28,590 nucleotides of DNA from Butyriboletus loyo (Eukaryota > Basidiomycota > Agaricomycetes > Boletales > Boletaceae): assembly GCA_038093515.1 (NCBI GenBank), contig JBBPSI010000283.1, positions 1 to 28,590 on the forward strand, given 5' to 3'. Below are positions 9,272 through 19,295 of this stretch, piece after piece. The notes beneath the pieces were generated by a model. That model did no database searches, was not told where the DNA came from, and saw only the letters and a program-made list of their open reading frames with translations. Within the stretch, counting starts at the first letter, position 1, and every line of letters starts with the position of its first letter. The position numbers and the translations under genes are program-made.

Positions 9272-9546
9272 ATGAGAAGAGCTGAATGACAAGCATCAAT
9301 GTCCAGACTGTGGAGCCCATGGGGCAAAGGGAATGTGGACAGTGCAGACCTTGGATATGAGTCTCAGTGTGCTAGTCAAGACATGTCATAATCTAGTCAT
9401 GTGTTAGTTATGTGATGAATGAAATATCATTGGTCAAATAACAAGGAGACATGACAGCTCAGCTGAAGAACTTGGCCCAGCAGGGTGAACAATAGGGGTT
9501 ATCTCTGTATCTTGGGACAGAGATGTCTTTGAGTGACTTGGAGAGT
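9272..9546 (-). repeat. LTR-E1, middle segment
   Basis: The minus strand aligns with LTR-E2 at about 7400-7585 and 8040-8110 (AGCTGAGCTGTC, CCAATGA, ATCCAAGG, CCCTTTGCCC). Its right edge agagt (9542-9546) is the left TSD of Gyp-2; its left edge atgag is the TSD of LTR-C1. It contains no gene. Confidence 0.8.
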
Positions 9547-10513
9547 TATTATGCTTGTGGCACTAACAACTAGAACCTAGGCAGCACTCTGGAGTAGCTA
9601 CAGGACTCGTCTGGAGACTATCTCAGTCTATGTCCAAGTGCTGGCACTTAGAGACTGGAGGGAAGGAGTTGCTAGCAAGTATATTGCATAGAACTAGATG
9701 GGTTATGCTAATACAAGGCACCAGGTATTTATACTAACTAGACCCATGCACAGACTGTGCCTACAATAGGTCATAGGAGTCATAACAAGTCTACTGGAGT
9801 CATTATGAGTCAAAAGTGGAAAAGGGGATATGACTCTAGAGTGATCTAGTGTTGCGAAGGCAACACACAGTCGAATGCTAGCACGTAGTACCCTGCCACA
9901 GGTGGTCCAATGACAGTTGCTGCGCTACACAAAGCACAGGCAAGATGTAATCAGGGAGCTTCAACTTAATCCTCAACTGTTGCCAGCGAATAGACAAGTG
10001 GTTAAAACTAGGGAATCCTAGTCTAACCACGAGCCTTTATATATTATACAGAGATGCACACAGACCAAGCTGTGTGCGAGATGAACTACTATACATGGCT
10101 AGACTAAAGAAGAGAAGCACAACAGTGATTAACCCCATGAGGCACGGGGATCAAAAGGAAGAGAAGTAAACGGAGATTAAATACATGTGTCATGACATCA
10201 TAGAGTCTAGGCCTGGTCTAGGCCATGACATCATATGCTTAGTCAGCAGGGGATCACATGTAAGTTCCCACGATCACGTGGGCTATGTCACGTGACCTTT
10301 GAAAGTGAAGTTGGAATGAAACGACTATGTCCAAAGTTCAAAGTGTACAAATAAATGTTATGATTATAACATCTAGAGTAAAATGAGAGTGGCATCCAAA
10401 TAAGAATGAACTGACTAAGTGGAATGGTTGAGCCATTCAAAGAATAGCAGGTAGCCCTAGGGGTGAATGATAGACCATAGGGGCGAAAGGTGAAAGCATA
10501 GGAAATTGCAACA
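9547..10513 (-). repeat. LTR-A2, 3' LTR of Gyp-2 (holds LTR-F1)
   Basis: It is 440 bp once LTR-F1 and its TSD copy are removed. The 3' terminus reads GCATAATA instead of GCATAACA. TATAAATA lies at 9726-9733 and the start motif complement at 9690-9699. GAGTC-type cores at 9779, 9789, 9799 and 9809 are spaced exactly 10 bp. Confidence 0.9.
9850..10371 (-). repeat. LTR-F1, solo LTR
   Basis: It is 522 bp with exact TSD tctag at 9845-9849 and 10372-10376. On the minus strand it starts with the near-palindrome TGTTATAATCATAACA and ends in CGCAACA. It contains two CACGTG E-box cores near 10266-10300 and a decayed TGACGTCA (TGACATCA, near 10193). It sits within LTR-A2. Confidence 0.92.
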
Positions 10514-10524
10514 TTACCCCTATC
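10514..10524 (-). promoter_or_regulatory. Gyp-2 polypurine tract
   Basis: The minus strand reads GATAGGGGTAA immediately before the 3' LTR start TGTTGC, the expected position of the plus-strand primer. It directly follows ORF3. Confidence 0.65.
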
Positions 10525-10984
10525 ATAAGGTGGAGACTCCAGCTCCACTTCCTCAAAGCTCCACTCACTGGAACTCTCTCTCATTGATGTCATAGTTATA
10601 AGTGTCATTGGCATGGAAATCTGCCCAGGAATTGTCCTGAAAGGTGCAATTGGCAACAATGTGACTGACTCCACCACAGAGGCTGCAGACTCATTCTGGA
10701 CAAAACTCCTGAATATGACCTGGGACAACCTGGTGGCAGAAGGGGCAGATGTAGTTGGGACATTCCTGACAGAAGTGCCCAATGGTCCCACACTCAAAGC
10801 AGAGTTGGGGTCAAACAAGACAAGGTCAAGAAGGGCCAGGGCTGGGCCTAGGAGATCTGTTGTCCAGGACAATAGGGGCAGTGCAGGTGCCATGGGTGGC
10901 GAGGTACACAGGAGAGGGGTCATGAGAGGTGAGGGGGGAGGAGACATAGGGATGAGCTGCATGGCGGGGATCCCATGTCTAGAG

Positions 10985-11166
10985 TGTAAACAGCTGGAAT
11001 CTCTCAGCTGGAGCTCACTGTCAGAAACTGAGGAGCAAAGACAGTGAGCTCCGAGCTACATGCGAAGCGCTACAACAACAGTAAATAATGTGCCACAATG
11101 TGGCTGACAGCATGACTAAGATAACACTCCAGAAATGCACAGAGTGCGAAATAAGTAAATCTAACA
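10985..11166. repeat. LTR-S2, complete 182-bp solo LTR
   Basis: It begins TGTAAACAGC and ends ATCTAACA, with exact TSD tagag at 10980-10984 and 11167-11171. It interrupts ORF3 of Gyp-2; Gyp-4 ORF3 reads across the site without it. Such a small LTR may belong to a compact or TRIM-like element; the internal part is not in the window. Confidence 0.85.
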
Positions 11167-11803
11167 TAGAGATGGGTTGGGAGGTGATGGTTCTTGATGC
11201 CCTGGCTGCGATTTTTCATCTGGCAGTGGTGAGGGTGACTGACCCAGGGATAGCTCCAGCCTGGAGAAGAGGGTAGTGAGGTTGGCGACACACAGTGTGA
11301 GCCAGCAGGGGGGAGTGTTGATGAGCGACCTGGGGCTCATCAACATTGGTCCAAAAGGACTCTAGGGACTCTTCTGTCATCTCACGAGAGAAGTTGGCCA
11401 CCAAAGTGGTTGCTGGTGAGCTTCGCATGGAAGGCACAGGGACAGGGACAGGTGGAGGAGACACTGCTGCAGCAGGGCAAGTGGGGAAGTTGGGGCCATG
11501 AGTGGTGGGGCGGAGAAATCTGATGCAGTCAGAGGACTGAAAATAAAATTCTTGCTCTCTAGGAGTGAGGGCAACAAGGATGGGGTGGAGGGCAGAGGTG
11601 AGGATGCCAGGAAGGAGCTGGTTGACAATATACCCAAACCCTTCAGCATGGAGGATGTCTAGGGTGTAGCTCCTGGCCTCCATCAAAGAGGTTTCCAAGG
11701 CAGCAGCATAGACAGGGGTTGATTATCAGGGCACAGACAGATATGGACTGTGTGAGCAAGGGTGTACAAGTGGTAGAGCAAGGCAAGAGTGTGTAGGACA
11801 TAG

Positions 11804-12252
11804 TGTTGAAACGGTAGTGTTCTATTTCTGTATTTCACTTACAGCCACTACGTTTCTAGACTGGTCTATATGACATCATTGTCTAGACCTGGTCACGCTT
11901 ATCACATTACAAATAGCTCTTATTATGCTATTGGACGATATGCTTAGTCTTATCTCTTATCTCTATCATATCGTCATGTATTTCATACTATACCTTAAAT
12001 AGGTACTATACAGAACACAAGTACAAACACTCATGTACTGTATATAAGACAGCCCTTATGGCTTGTCGCTTTTCTCTAGATCTTTCAGTTCTATCATCAT
12101 TACTGCGATATCTCTAAGTTGAGCCTTGCTCCTTATACTCTGTTTGCGATACTCTCACTCTCGTATTATCAGTGAGTCTTTCCACTGATAGGTTTACCCT
12201 TGCATCCTTCGTTGCCCTCGGTGCGCCTGCTCGGACTTTACCAATTTCGAAA
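11804..12252 (+). repeat. LTR-C3, solo copia-type LTR in ORF3
   Basis: It is 449 bp from TGTTGAAACGG to TTTCGAAA, with exact TSD catag at 11799-11803 and 12253-12257. The TATA box tatataag lies near 12043. It splits ORF3 after about 55 codons; joining the flanks at the TSD restores the ORF3 frame. Confidence 0.9.
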
Positions 12253-12427
12253 CATAGGCCCCAGTGAAGTCCATTCTTTGCTCCAGAGCAAAGGTTGCAA
12301 CAGGGTTCTCCAACATGGCAGCATAGAGGACTTGGCAAGAGGAGACAGGAAGGCGAGATGAGTGGACTGGGGATTGGGCTGGGAGAGGAGCATTGTTTTC
12401 AGTGGATGGGATGGCCATCTTGATGTT

Positions 12428-15400
12428 TTACTGGCAGGATAAGGAAGGGAAATCCTTGGGGTGGTGTAGTTTATAAGCTTGGAGTAGAGCCTGGGCATGG
12501 ACCAAGTTCCCATTTGGTTCCCAAGTGTTTACTGCTGAGGAATATCCTTTCCAGGAAACCAGAAACTGTGACTGTCCATGGGACCCATGATGCGATAAGA
12601 TCTTATCAATCTTGTATTCTTCATCTCTGTCTATTTCTTCCAGGGGAGGGTTGGTGAAATTCAGACCATGTTCCACAGTTTCATAATAAGGGGTCAGCAG
12701 GGACGCATGAAAGACATCATGGATCTTCCAGGTTGGGGCAGTCTAAGCCTATACACCACTGAGGAGATCACCTGTGCAATCTCAAACAGACCTTCTTGTC
12801 TAGGGGCTAGCTTCTTTGACAAGTACCTGAGTTTGAGGTTATGTCCTTCAAGCCAAACCTCCAGGGGCAGAACTTGGAGGTGATCCATTCCTTCATCAAC
12901 CATTGTGCCTTTACATGGGCTTCTAAAGCTTCTGTTCAGGCTCTCATAAGTTCCAAAAGACACAATTCAAGGGCAGAAAGGAATGTATTTCTGATTGGAG
13001 GATAAGATCTTGGTTCATAGCCTATCATCAGAAAGAATGGTGTCTTGTTGGTGGAGGAGTGAGGCATAGAGTTATGGGAAAACTCTGCCATAGGAAGGAG
13101 TTCAGCCCATCGTTCCAGGTGTCCATCACAGAAGATTCAGAGGTAAGTTTCCAGTTCCTGGTTGACTCGCTCTGTCTCTCCATCGGTCTGGGGATGATAT
13201 GCTGAGGAGAGGGCAAGATTGTAATCCAGGAGTCTGGTGAGCTCTCTGGTGAAGGCAGAGGTGAATTGCGGTTCTTGATCTGAGATGCACCGAGAGTGGA
13301 GACCAAACTGGAGGAACACTATTTGGAAAAACAACTTGGCCACTCCTGCCATGTTGATGTCTTTGTGACAAGGGGAATAAATTACCCTCTTCATAAGCCC
13401 ATGGTCTACCATGACCATGACTGAATCATAACCTCTGGATGAAGGCAGCCCCATGATCAAATCTACAGAGACCTGCTCAAAGAGGCAGGTAGTCATACTG
13501 GCCAGTGGGGTGAGGGGTGGGACTGTAGGATGGGTGTTCACTTCATTTGCTTGGCAAACAGCACAGCCAGAGATGAATTGTTGAATGAGGGAGGACATAC
13601 CTGGCCACCAATAATCATGCTGCACCAGATTCTGGGTGTGGAAGATGCCACCATGACTGCCTGCAGCACTCTCGTGCAGGGATTGTACAAGGTTGGTGAG
13701 GGCTGCTTTAGGAACATACTGCTTCTTGCAGAAATATAATACCTGACTGACAAAATCCCAGTCACCAGCATTCATCTTGGAAAACAGGGGCGAATCCTCA
13801 TAGAGAGCCTGCATACATCATTTAACCAAGGGGTCATCAGGGGTGGAGGCAGTGATCTTCTTGGCGAGAACAAAATCAAGCTTTTGAGCAAACAGGGTTT
13901 CAGGGAGAAGTGTGACCTCCTGGTTGTCAGCCAAAGTGTCAACTTCATCCCATCAGAACAGGGCATCAGTAGGGCCCATGTGGGTGCCAGGAATGTGATG
14001 GAAGAGAAGGTCAAAGCCCTGCAGGAACATCAGCCAGTGTGCTTGCCAGTGGGACAGTTTGTTGGGTTGGCAAAAGTAGGTGAGATTCTTGTGGTCAGTT
14101 AGAATCTCTACACATGGTGCCCAGTTCCTCATGGATAATGACACCATTCTTCCAGGGTGTGAATGACCACAAGGAGTTCTCAGTTGTATACGTTATAATT
14201 GCACTCAGCAGGAAAGAGTGTCTTCGAGAGGTAGGCACAAAGATGGAGGTCACCATTGCTGTCCTTCTGCATGAGTACTACTCCAGTAGTGGTGAGGGAG
14301 GCATCTGTCATGATGGCAAATGGTTAAGTGATATCTGGCATGGAGAGAACTGGTTGGCAAAGGAATAACTGCTTTATTTCCTGGAAGGTGCATTTGCAGG
14401 ATGGCATCCATGCCCATAGCACACCTTTCTTGGTGAGGTCATGAAGGGGCTTCACAATGGACGAAAACCCCTGAATGAACCACTGATAAAAGTTGCAAAA
14501 CCCTATGAAAGATCTGACTGCTTTTACTGAGATGGGTGGGTTCTATTTGTGGATCACTTTCAACTTTGTGGGGTCCATTTTAACTTGTCCCTCCCTGACC
14601 ATCATGCCAAGGTACTCTACCTCTTCGGCATCAAATGAACATTTCTTGAGTTTGAGGAACAGCTTATGTTCTCGAAGATGTTTCAAAACTCAGATTGTTC
14701 ATTGTTCATGTTCTTTTGTCATAGCTGAGTGGATCAGGAGGTCATCCATGTAAATGATTAACCATTCTTCTGCCATAAGATCACCAAAGATGTGATCCAT
14801 AAGTGCTTGGAAGGTGGCAGGAGAGTTGCAGAGTCCAAAGAACATCACCGTGGGTTCAAACAACCCTTGAGGAGTGATGAATGCCACTTTCCATTGGTTG
14901 TTCAGCTTGATGAGAATGTTGGTATACCCCCATTGGATGTCCATTTTAGTGAAGATCTGTGACCCTTTAAGGTGATCTTCCAGATCAGAGATCAAAGGAA
15001 GCAGGTAGGTATTTTTTACTGTGTGGGAGTTAAGATACCAGTAGTCTTGGCAGGGTCATAAAGATCTGTCCTTCTTCGAGACAAAGAAGAATGGTGCTGC
15101 CTGGGGAGATTTCAAGGAGGTGATCTTATCAGTTTTGAGATGTTCTTTGACAAAGGCTTTGCAAGCTTCGGACTCTTTCAGGTTTAGAGGATATATCTTG
15201 GCAACTTTTGGGATGAAGTCTTTATACAAGCTGATGGCATGATTGAAAGATGGAGATGGGGTAACTTCTCAGTATTTTTCTTTTCAGAGACATCAGCAAA
15301 CTCTTTGAATGGAGCAGGAAGCATTACTTTCTCTTTGACTTTCTGAGGGGTGATTTCAGTGGCCATGGTGGATTTTTGGACGGGGTATGCATCTTGGGCA

Positions 15401-15952
15401 GAGGCATCTACTCATCTCTTCCAGAGCTTGGCTTGGAGTCTGGATCCAAGTCCAGGTACCATACCAGGTATCACTGGGCAACTGTGTGTGGGGAGTCATG
15501 TTGGGGTTTCTTAGTTCCTTCTAGGAGATCAATGTGGCCAGTGGCCCAATCTATCACCAGGTTAGCTTCATGAAGCCATGGTAATCCCAGGATCATCTTT
15601 TCTTTTCTGCAGTTGAGGACCAGGAAGCTGCATACTTCCTCTGTTTCTCCCACTCTGATGGAGATTGTGACTTTGTGGCAAATAACTCCTCCTTGATTAT
15701 TTGTTCCATCCACATTCTGGGCTCTGAGGGGCTTTGGTAGTTGTTCCATAGCTAGTCCTCTTTGTTTCACTGGATCTTTGTCTATGAAACATCCTGTCAC
15801 ACCACTGTCTACCAAGACGAATGTGTTGATAATTTAACCCTCTTCATGTGCAAATATAGGGATGGGAACATGAATTGATTGCACTTTGGGATTTGATACT
15901 AGAACAGGGGCAATTGTATGGAGAGGCGAAGACATCAAAACTTCCATCTCAT
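12428..15952 (-). pseudogene. pol: Gyp-2 pol: protease, RT, RNase H, integrase, chromodomain (broken)
   Basis: The protease (about 15471-15830) reads DSGV where the other copies have DSGA or DSGT. RT is at about 14400-15370 with intact YMDD at 14741-14752. RNase H is at about 13950-14330. Integrase (about 12960-13814) has a zinc finger (HESAAGSH, then CAVC) and an intact DD35E: Asp in VSVDLI, Asp in SDQEPQF and Glu in TERVNQE, 35 residues apart. A C-terminal chromodomain lies at about 12470-12640 (EEYKIDKIL, FLVSWKGY, NTWEP), the mark of chromoviruses that target marked chromatin. The stop TAA is at 12428-12430. Breaks are TGA at 13137-13139 and frameshifts near 12735, 12960, 14330, 14700 and 15200. 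It is not translatable as one protein. Confidence 0.92.
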
Positions 15953-16305
15953 TTAAAAATCCTTTGGCCAAGCTTCAGCTGTGACTGTTGTAACAGTCTC
16001 CTTTTCTTCTTCTTCAAAGCAAGCCCTGAGCACTTGCAGGACATCATCTTGTTGGGTGCCTTGTCCCTTTAACTCTGACAAGTAGTTGACAAGGGGAGAG
16101 GGCTTAGATACTGGCAGGGGAACAACTGCGGCTCAGGCACACTGAGGGTTGTGAGGGGGGTGAGGAGGAGGGCCACAAGAGGATTGACCATTTCTAGGGG
16201 GGCATGGGTGGTTGGTGGAGTGGCAGCCTACTTGGTAGCATATGAAGCATTTTTCCTGCTGCATATGTTTGGCCTGCTGTACCAGGGAAAGCCTTACCAC
16301 ATCTA

Positions 16306-16951
16306 CAGTGGGCAACAAAACTGTTGCAATGTTGGCAACATTTTGATTGTTAAGTTAATAACTCAAGAACCACTAAAGACAAACCTTCTAAACCTACTGT
16401 TACAGTAGTGGTATACTTTTTCTCTCCACTACCACTTGGACTACTACAATCACCTAGCCTTTTGCTAGTTCCTTTCGAACGGTACTAACTGTTCTAGCTT
16501 AGTCATCACTTCTTGCACACGGACATGTTTTCTTTCGTACTCCAGAACGTTCTAGAGTACTCCTTCCTCATTTGTACTTTCACCCTTGCTGCCCGATTAG
16601 TGGCATGGTCTGTGCGCAGACTTCTGTAGTATAAAGACTCGGTCTTTACACCCATGTACTTTATCTAGTTCTACGCAGTTCACTGCTAGCAATTAGTTTC
16701 CACTCCAGACTCTTAGTGTGCGCACTAAGGCATAGTCTGAGACCCAGCTCAGAAACACTTCACAAGTCCTGCGGCTACTCCAGAGTGCCGCCTTGCTGTT
16801 CTAGTTGTTAGTGCCCAGCGTAACAGCTACCCATAGTAGAACACCATAATCAAGGGCTTTCCAAAAATATGTACATTGCTTATGTAATTCATTCTATATC
16901 AGGAAATATTCACCAATTAAGCAAGGGTACTCATTGCAACAGTTTTGTTGC
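16306..16951. repeat. Tc1b left terminal inverted repeat (213 bp plus inserted LTR-D2)
   Basis: It pairs with 18099-18311. It is bounded by the 20-mer GCAACAAAACTGTTGCAATG at 16311-16330 and its exact reverse complement at 16932-16951. LTR-D2 with its TSD occupies 16398-16830. Confidence 0.85.
16398..16825 (+). repeat. LTR-D2, solo gypsy LTR in Tc1b
   Basis: It is 428 bp from TGTTACAGTAG to CCAGCGTAACA. The flanks are cctac (16393-16397) and gctac (16826-16830); the right terminal repeat of Tc1b gives the empty site cctac. It contains a TATAAAG box, ATCTAGTTCT and the heat-shock-like CCAGAACGTTCTAGAG. It is the least decayed LTR-D copy. Confidence 0.9.
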
Positions 16952-16971
16952 TAATATCAAGGGTATCTAAA

Positions 16972-17968
16972 TTAGTATGAAGTATATCCTCCTTTGGCTT
17001 TAATCACCTCCTGAATCCTTCTAGGCATACTCTCAATCAACTCCTGACACTGTGCAGTCCCAATCCTATCCCACTCTGCCTGTACATGGTCCCACAACTC
17101 CAAAACCCCCTTAGGTAACTCAGGATATTCTGCTAGCCTTCTTTTGAGAAGAAACCATAGGTGTTCTATGTGGTTGAGGTCTGGAGACTGAGCAGGCCAC
17201 ACCATGACCTCAAATCCATTGTCAGCAAACCACTCCTTGGCTCTCCTGCTGGTATGCTTGGGGTCATTATCCTGCTGAAAGATAATGTCCTCTGGAGTTT
17301 TTCCATAATACTGAATCCATGATCTGCACATAAAGATTAGCATCCATCTTACCATCAATCTTGCAAGTCATTCCAACTCCTTCCCAAGTCATACAACCCC
17401 ATATCATCACTGATCCTCCTCCAAACTTCACTGTACCTTCCACCAGCCTATCACTTAGGCCCTCTCCTGCCTTTTTCCACACCCATTTCCTTCCATCTGA
17501 CCCAATGCAATTGATTTTGGTCTCATCTGACCATATGACATGCTTCCAGTCCTCCACAGTCCAATCCTGATGGCTTAAAGCAAAGTTCATTCTTGCCCTC
17601 CTATGATGCATAGAGAGAAGGGGGTGTTTCTTCTTCACCATAGCCTTCATACCAGCCTTCCTGAGGTGACGATGAATGGTTTGGGGGGAGATGGGATGGT
17701 TCTTGATGTCCTGAAGAGTTTTGGTAACCTGCACAGCATTTTCAGCCTTCCCAGTATCAATAAGATGAATGACATGGCACATGTCAGTGGGAGTTATGAG
17801 GGATGGGTGACCACCAGAGGCTTTGAGTAGGTCTGGACAGTGTTTGGAGCGAATTTTACTAATGGTAGAGTGGTTGAGACCAGTAGAATGTGAGATCTGG
17901 CAAGTGGATTGACCCATTTCCAGGCAGGAGATGATTTGGTTGGTTTGTTCAATAGAATGGGATTTCAT
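16972..17968 (-). pseudogene. Tc1b transposase, DD34E, single frameshift
   Basis: ATG at 17966-17968 gives MKSHSIEQ, matching the MKS and MRS starts of Tc1a and Tc1c; the stop is at 16972-16974. A helix-turn-helix pair (residues 1-55) is followed by GGHPSLITP (GRPR-like). The first catalytic Asp is in WSDETKIN, the second in QQDNDPKHT and the Glu in NHIEHLW, exactly 34 residues after the second Asp. The only obvious lesion is about 20 nt missing near 17315-17325 relative to Tc1a, which shifts frame between the first and second catalytic residues. The ends are complete, so the copy could be moved by an active transposase elsewhere. It is the best preserved transposase here. Confidence 0.93.
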
Positions 17969-18098
17969 GATGGAAGTAATGGAAAAAGCAATGGTGTTTT
18001 GATGTGTTTGCACAATGTTGAACTTCTTATGCATCACATGACCCATTACTTATGTAATACTTGGCCACAACATATGATTCTAACATTTTATAGGGTCA

Positions 18099-18311
18099 GC
18101 AACAAAACTATTGCAATGAGTACCCTTGCTTAATTGGTGAATATCTCCTGATATAGAATGAATTACATAAGCAATGTATATATTTTTGGAAAGCCCTTGA
18201 GTATGGCATTCTGCTATGGGTAGGTTTAGGAGGTTTGCCTTTAGTGGTTCTTGAGTTATTAGCTTAACAATCAAAATGTTGCCAACATTGCAACAGTTTT
18301 GTTGCACACTG
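18099..18311. repeat. Tc1b right terminal inverted repeat (213 bp)
   Basis: It is the inverted partner of the left repeat. The outer motif lies at 18286-18305 and the inner inverted copy GCAACAAAACTATTGCAATG at 18099-18118, with one mismatch. It ends CACTG before TA. Confidence 0.88.
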
Positions 18312-19279
18312 TATGTCCATGGTGGTGTGGTCTTTCCTGCTAGGGGAGGGTTTGGCAGACATGGAGAAGGTGTGAATATACCGCTTCCCTGCCCAAAGAT
18401 CATTGATTCATCAATGCTGGGTGTGAAAAGTGGCAGTCTTCTTTGCCCAGTCATAGATTGTGGTGGGGACATGTTCATATGAGAGGGCTGACTCAGAGAG
18501 ATGAGGGTTGAGTCCCTTGATGAACCATTTGATGAGGGCTTTCTGATCAGTGATTTCTGATTTGGCAGAGAGTAGTTGGAATTCTGAGATGTAAGTCTCA
18601 TAGCCATCCTTGTGGTCCTTCAAATCTTGTTTCAGATTACCCAGATCTATTTGTGCTCTTTCACCTTTGTTGAACAGATGAAAGACATTTCCGAAGTCTT
18701 CACAGACCACACTGAAGGTTTGCTGTTCTTTGGTAGGGTGTCCATTGATTAGTAGTTTTAACCATCCTTTTGAGAAGGTCTTTCCTTTTTCCTCACTCAT
18801 TTTTTTGAGTAACACCATGATTTTCATATAATTGTCAGGGAAAGTGGAGGGGTTCATGAGGAAATATCCCCACATGGCAAGAAGCCATTGGGTAGCATCT
18901 TCATTTTGTCTGGAGAAGTCTGCTGGAACACTGGCTTTAATTTCCAGAGCCATTTCATTGTTGTCATCTGGAAGTCTAGGGAAATGGTATGGAGGTGATG
19001 GGGAGGAGAGTTGTGGGGGGTGTCATCTAGGTAGTTGCTGTCATAGTGCTCATTGGGTTGATCACCTTCCAGTTCCTGCCCTTGACCCTGGTCAAGGGTT
19101 GTTGGCTGGGTTGTGGGTTCTCCTGGGTTAGAAGGTCTCCAGGTGGGGCTGGGTCAATGTCAATAGGTTTGGGTTCAGGGAATGGAACATGGAAGGAGCG
19201 ACAGACATGTCTTGCACTAGGGGTAGTAATGGTGGGCAAGAGGGGGGTCAGCTTTACTGCTGAGAAGCAGAAGCAAGGG

Positions 19280-19295
19280 GAAGATCTAGTTCTTT
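19280..19295 (-). promoter_or_regulatory. Gyp-2 primer-binding site, self-priming type
   Basis: AAAGAACTAGATCTTC follows the LTR on the minus strand. AGAACTAGAT (19284-19293 on the plus strand as its complement) pairs perfectly with the LTR motif whose complement is at 19439-19448. Confidence 0.75.

Larger units (their letters stand above)
10525..12418 (-). pseudogene. ORF3 of Gyp-2, triple zinc-knuckle protein downstream of pol
   Basis: ATG at 12416-12418 lies nine bases after the pol stop, in the same frame, in good start context (AAG-ATG-GCC). Removing LTR-C3 and LTR-S2 leaves about 415 codons. The N-terminal two-thirds are helical-looking with a proline-rich stretch (about 11445-11510) and resemble nothing I know. 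The C-terminal part has three CCHC motifs: C-x2-C-x4-H-x4-C (10760-10801), C-x2-C-x6-H-x4-C (10700-10747) and C-x2-C-x4-H-x4-C (10646-10687), so nucleic-acid binding is likely. Breaks are a frameshift near 11705, TGA near 11217, and TGA between knuckles 2 and 3 that is shared with Gyp-4. A second copy at 22206-23058 shows that it belongs to the family. A second Gag-like or nucleocapsid role is inference; no membrane segment suggests an envelope. Confidence 0.8.
16306..18311 (-). mobile_element. Tc1b, complete Tc1-like element with 213-bp terminal inverted repeats
   Basis: It is flanked by TA at 16304-16305 and 18312-18313; Gyp-1 gag is continuous across the site with a single TA. The ends are CAGTGGGCAACAAAAC and its inverted counterpart CAGTGTGCAAC. 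It contains a nearly intact transposase on the minus strand. The left terminal repeat carries solo LTR-D2. Without the LTR the element is about 1.57 kb. Confidence 0.93.
15953..19239 (-). pseudogene. gag: Gyp-2 gag, split by Tc1b (broken)
   Basis: The core runs from the conserved Met at 18951-18953 to 18411 without a stop (WLLAMWGYF, LGNLKQD, DGYETYISEF, WFIKGL), about 180 codons. The frame then breaks at a TGA. The zinc knuckle segment C-x2-C-x5-H-x5-C (about 16215-16262) lies on the far side of Tc1b, which inserted between the core and the knuckle. Upstream of the Met a proline-rich, acidic extension (19027-19239) without ATG is conserved with Gyp-1 and Gyp-3. The terminal TAA at 15953-15955 is in the position of the Gyp-1 TGA and the Gyp-3 TAG. 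Gag would assemble the particle. Confidence 0.85.

Noticed and set aside
10288..10962. A 224-codon minus-strand ORF
   Set aside because: It is a shadow of ORF3 in another frame that runs through LTR-A2 and LTR-F1; the zinc knuckles lie in the neighbouring frame.
10525..12418. ORF3 as the gag of a separate element inserted next to Gyp-2
   Set aside because: There is no TSD or LTR between pol and ORF3, Gyp-2 TSDs enclose it, and Gyp-4 has it in the same position next to LTR-A.
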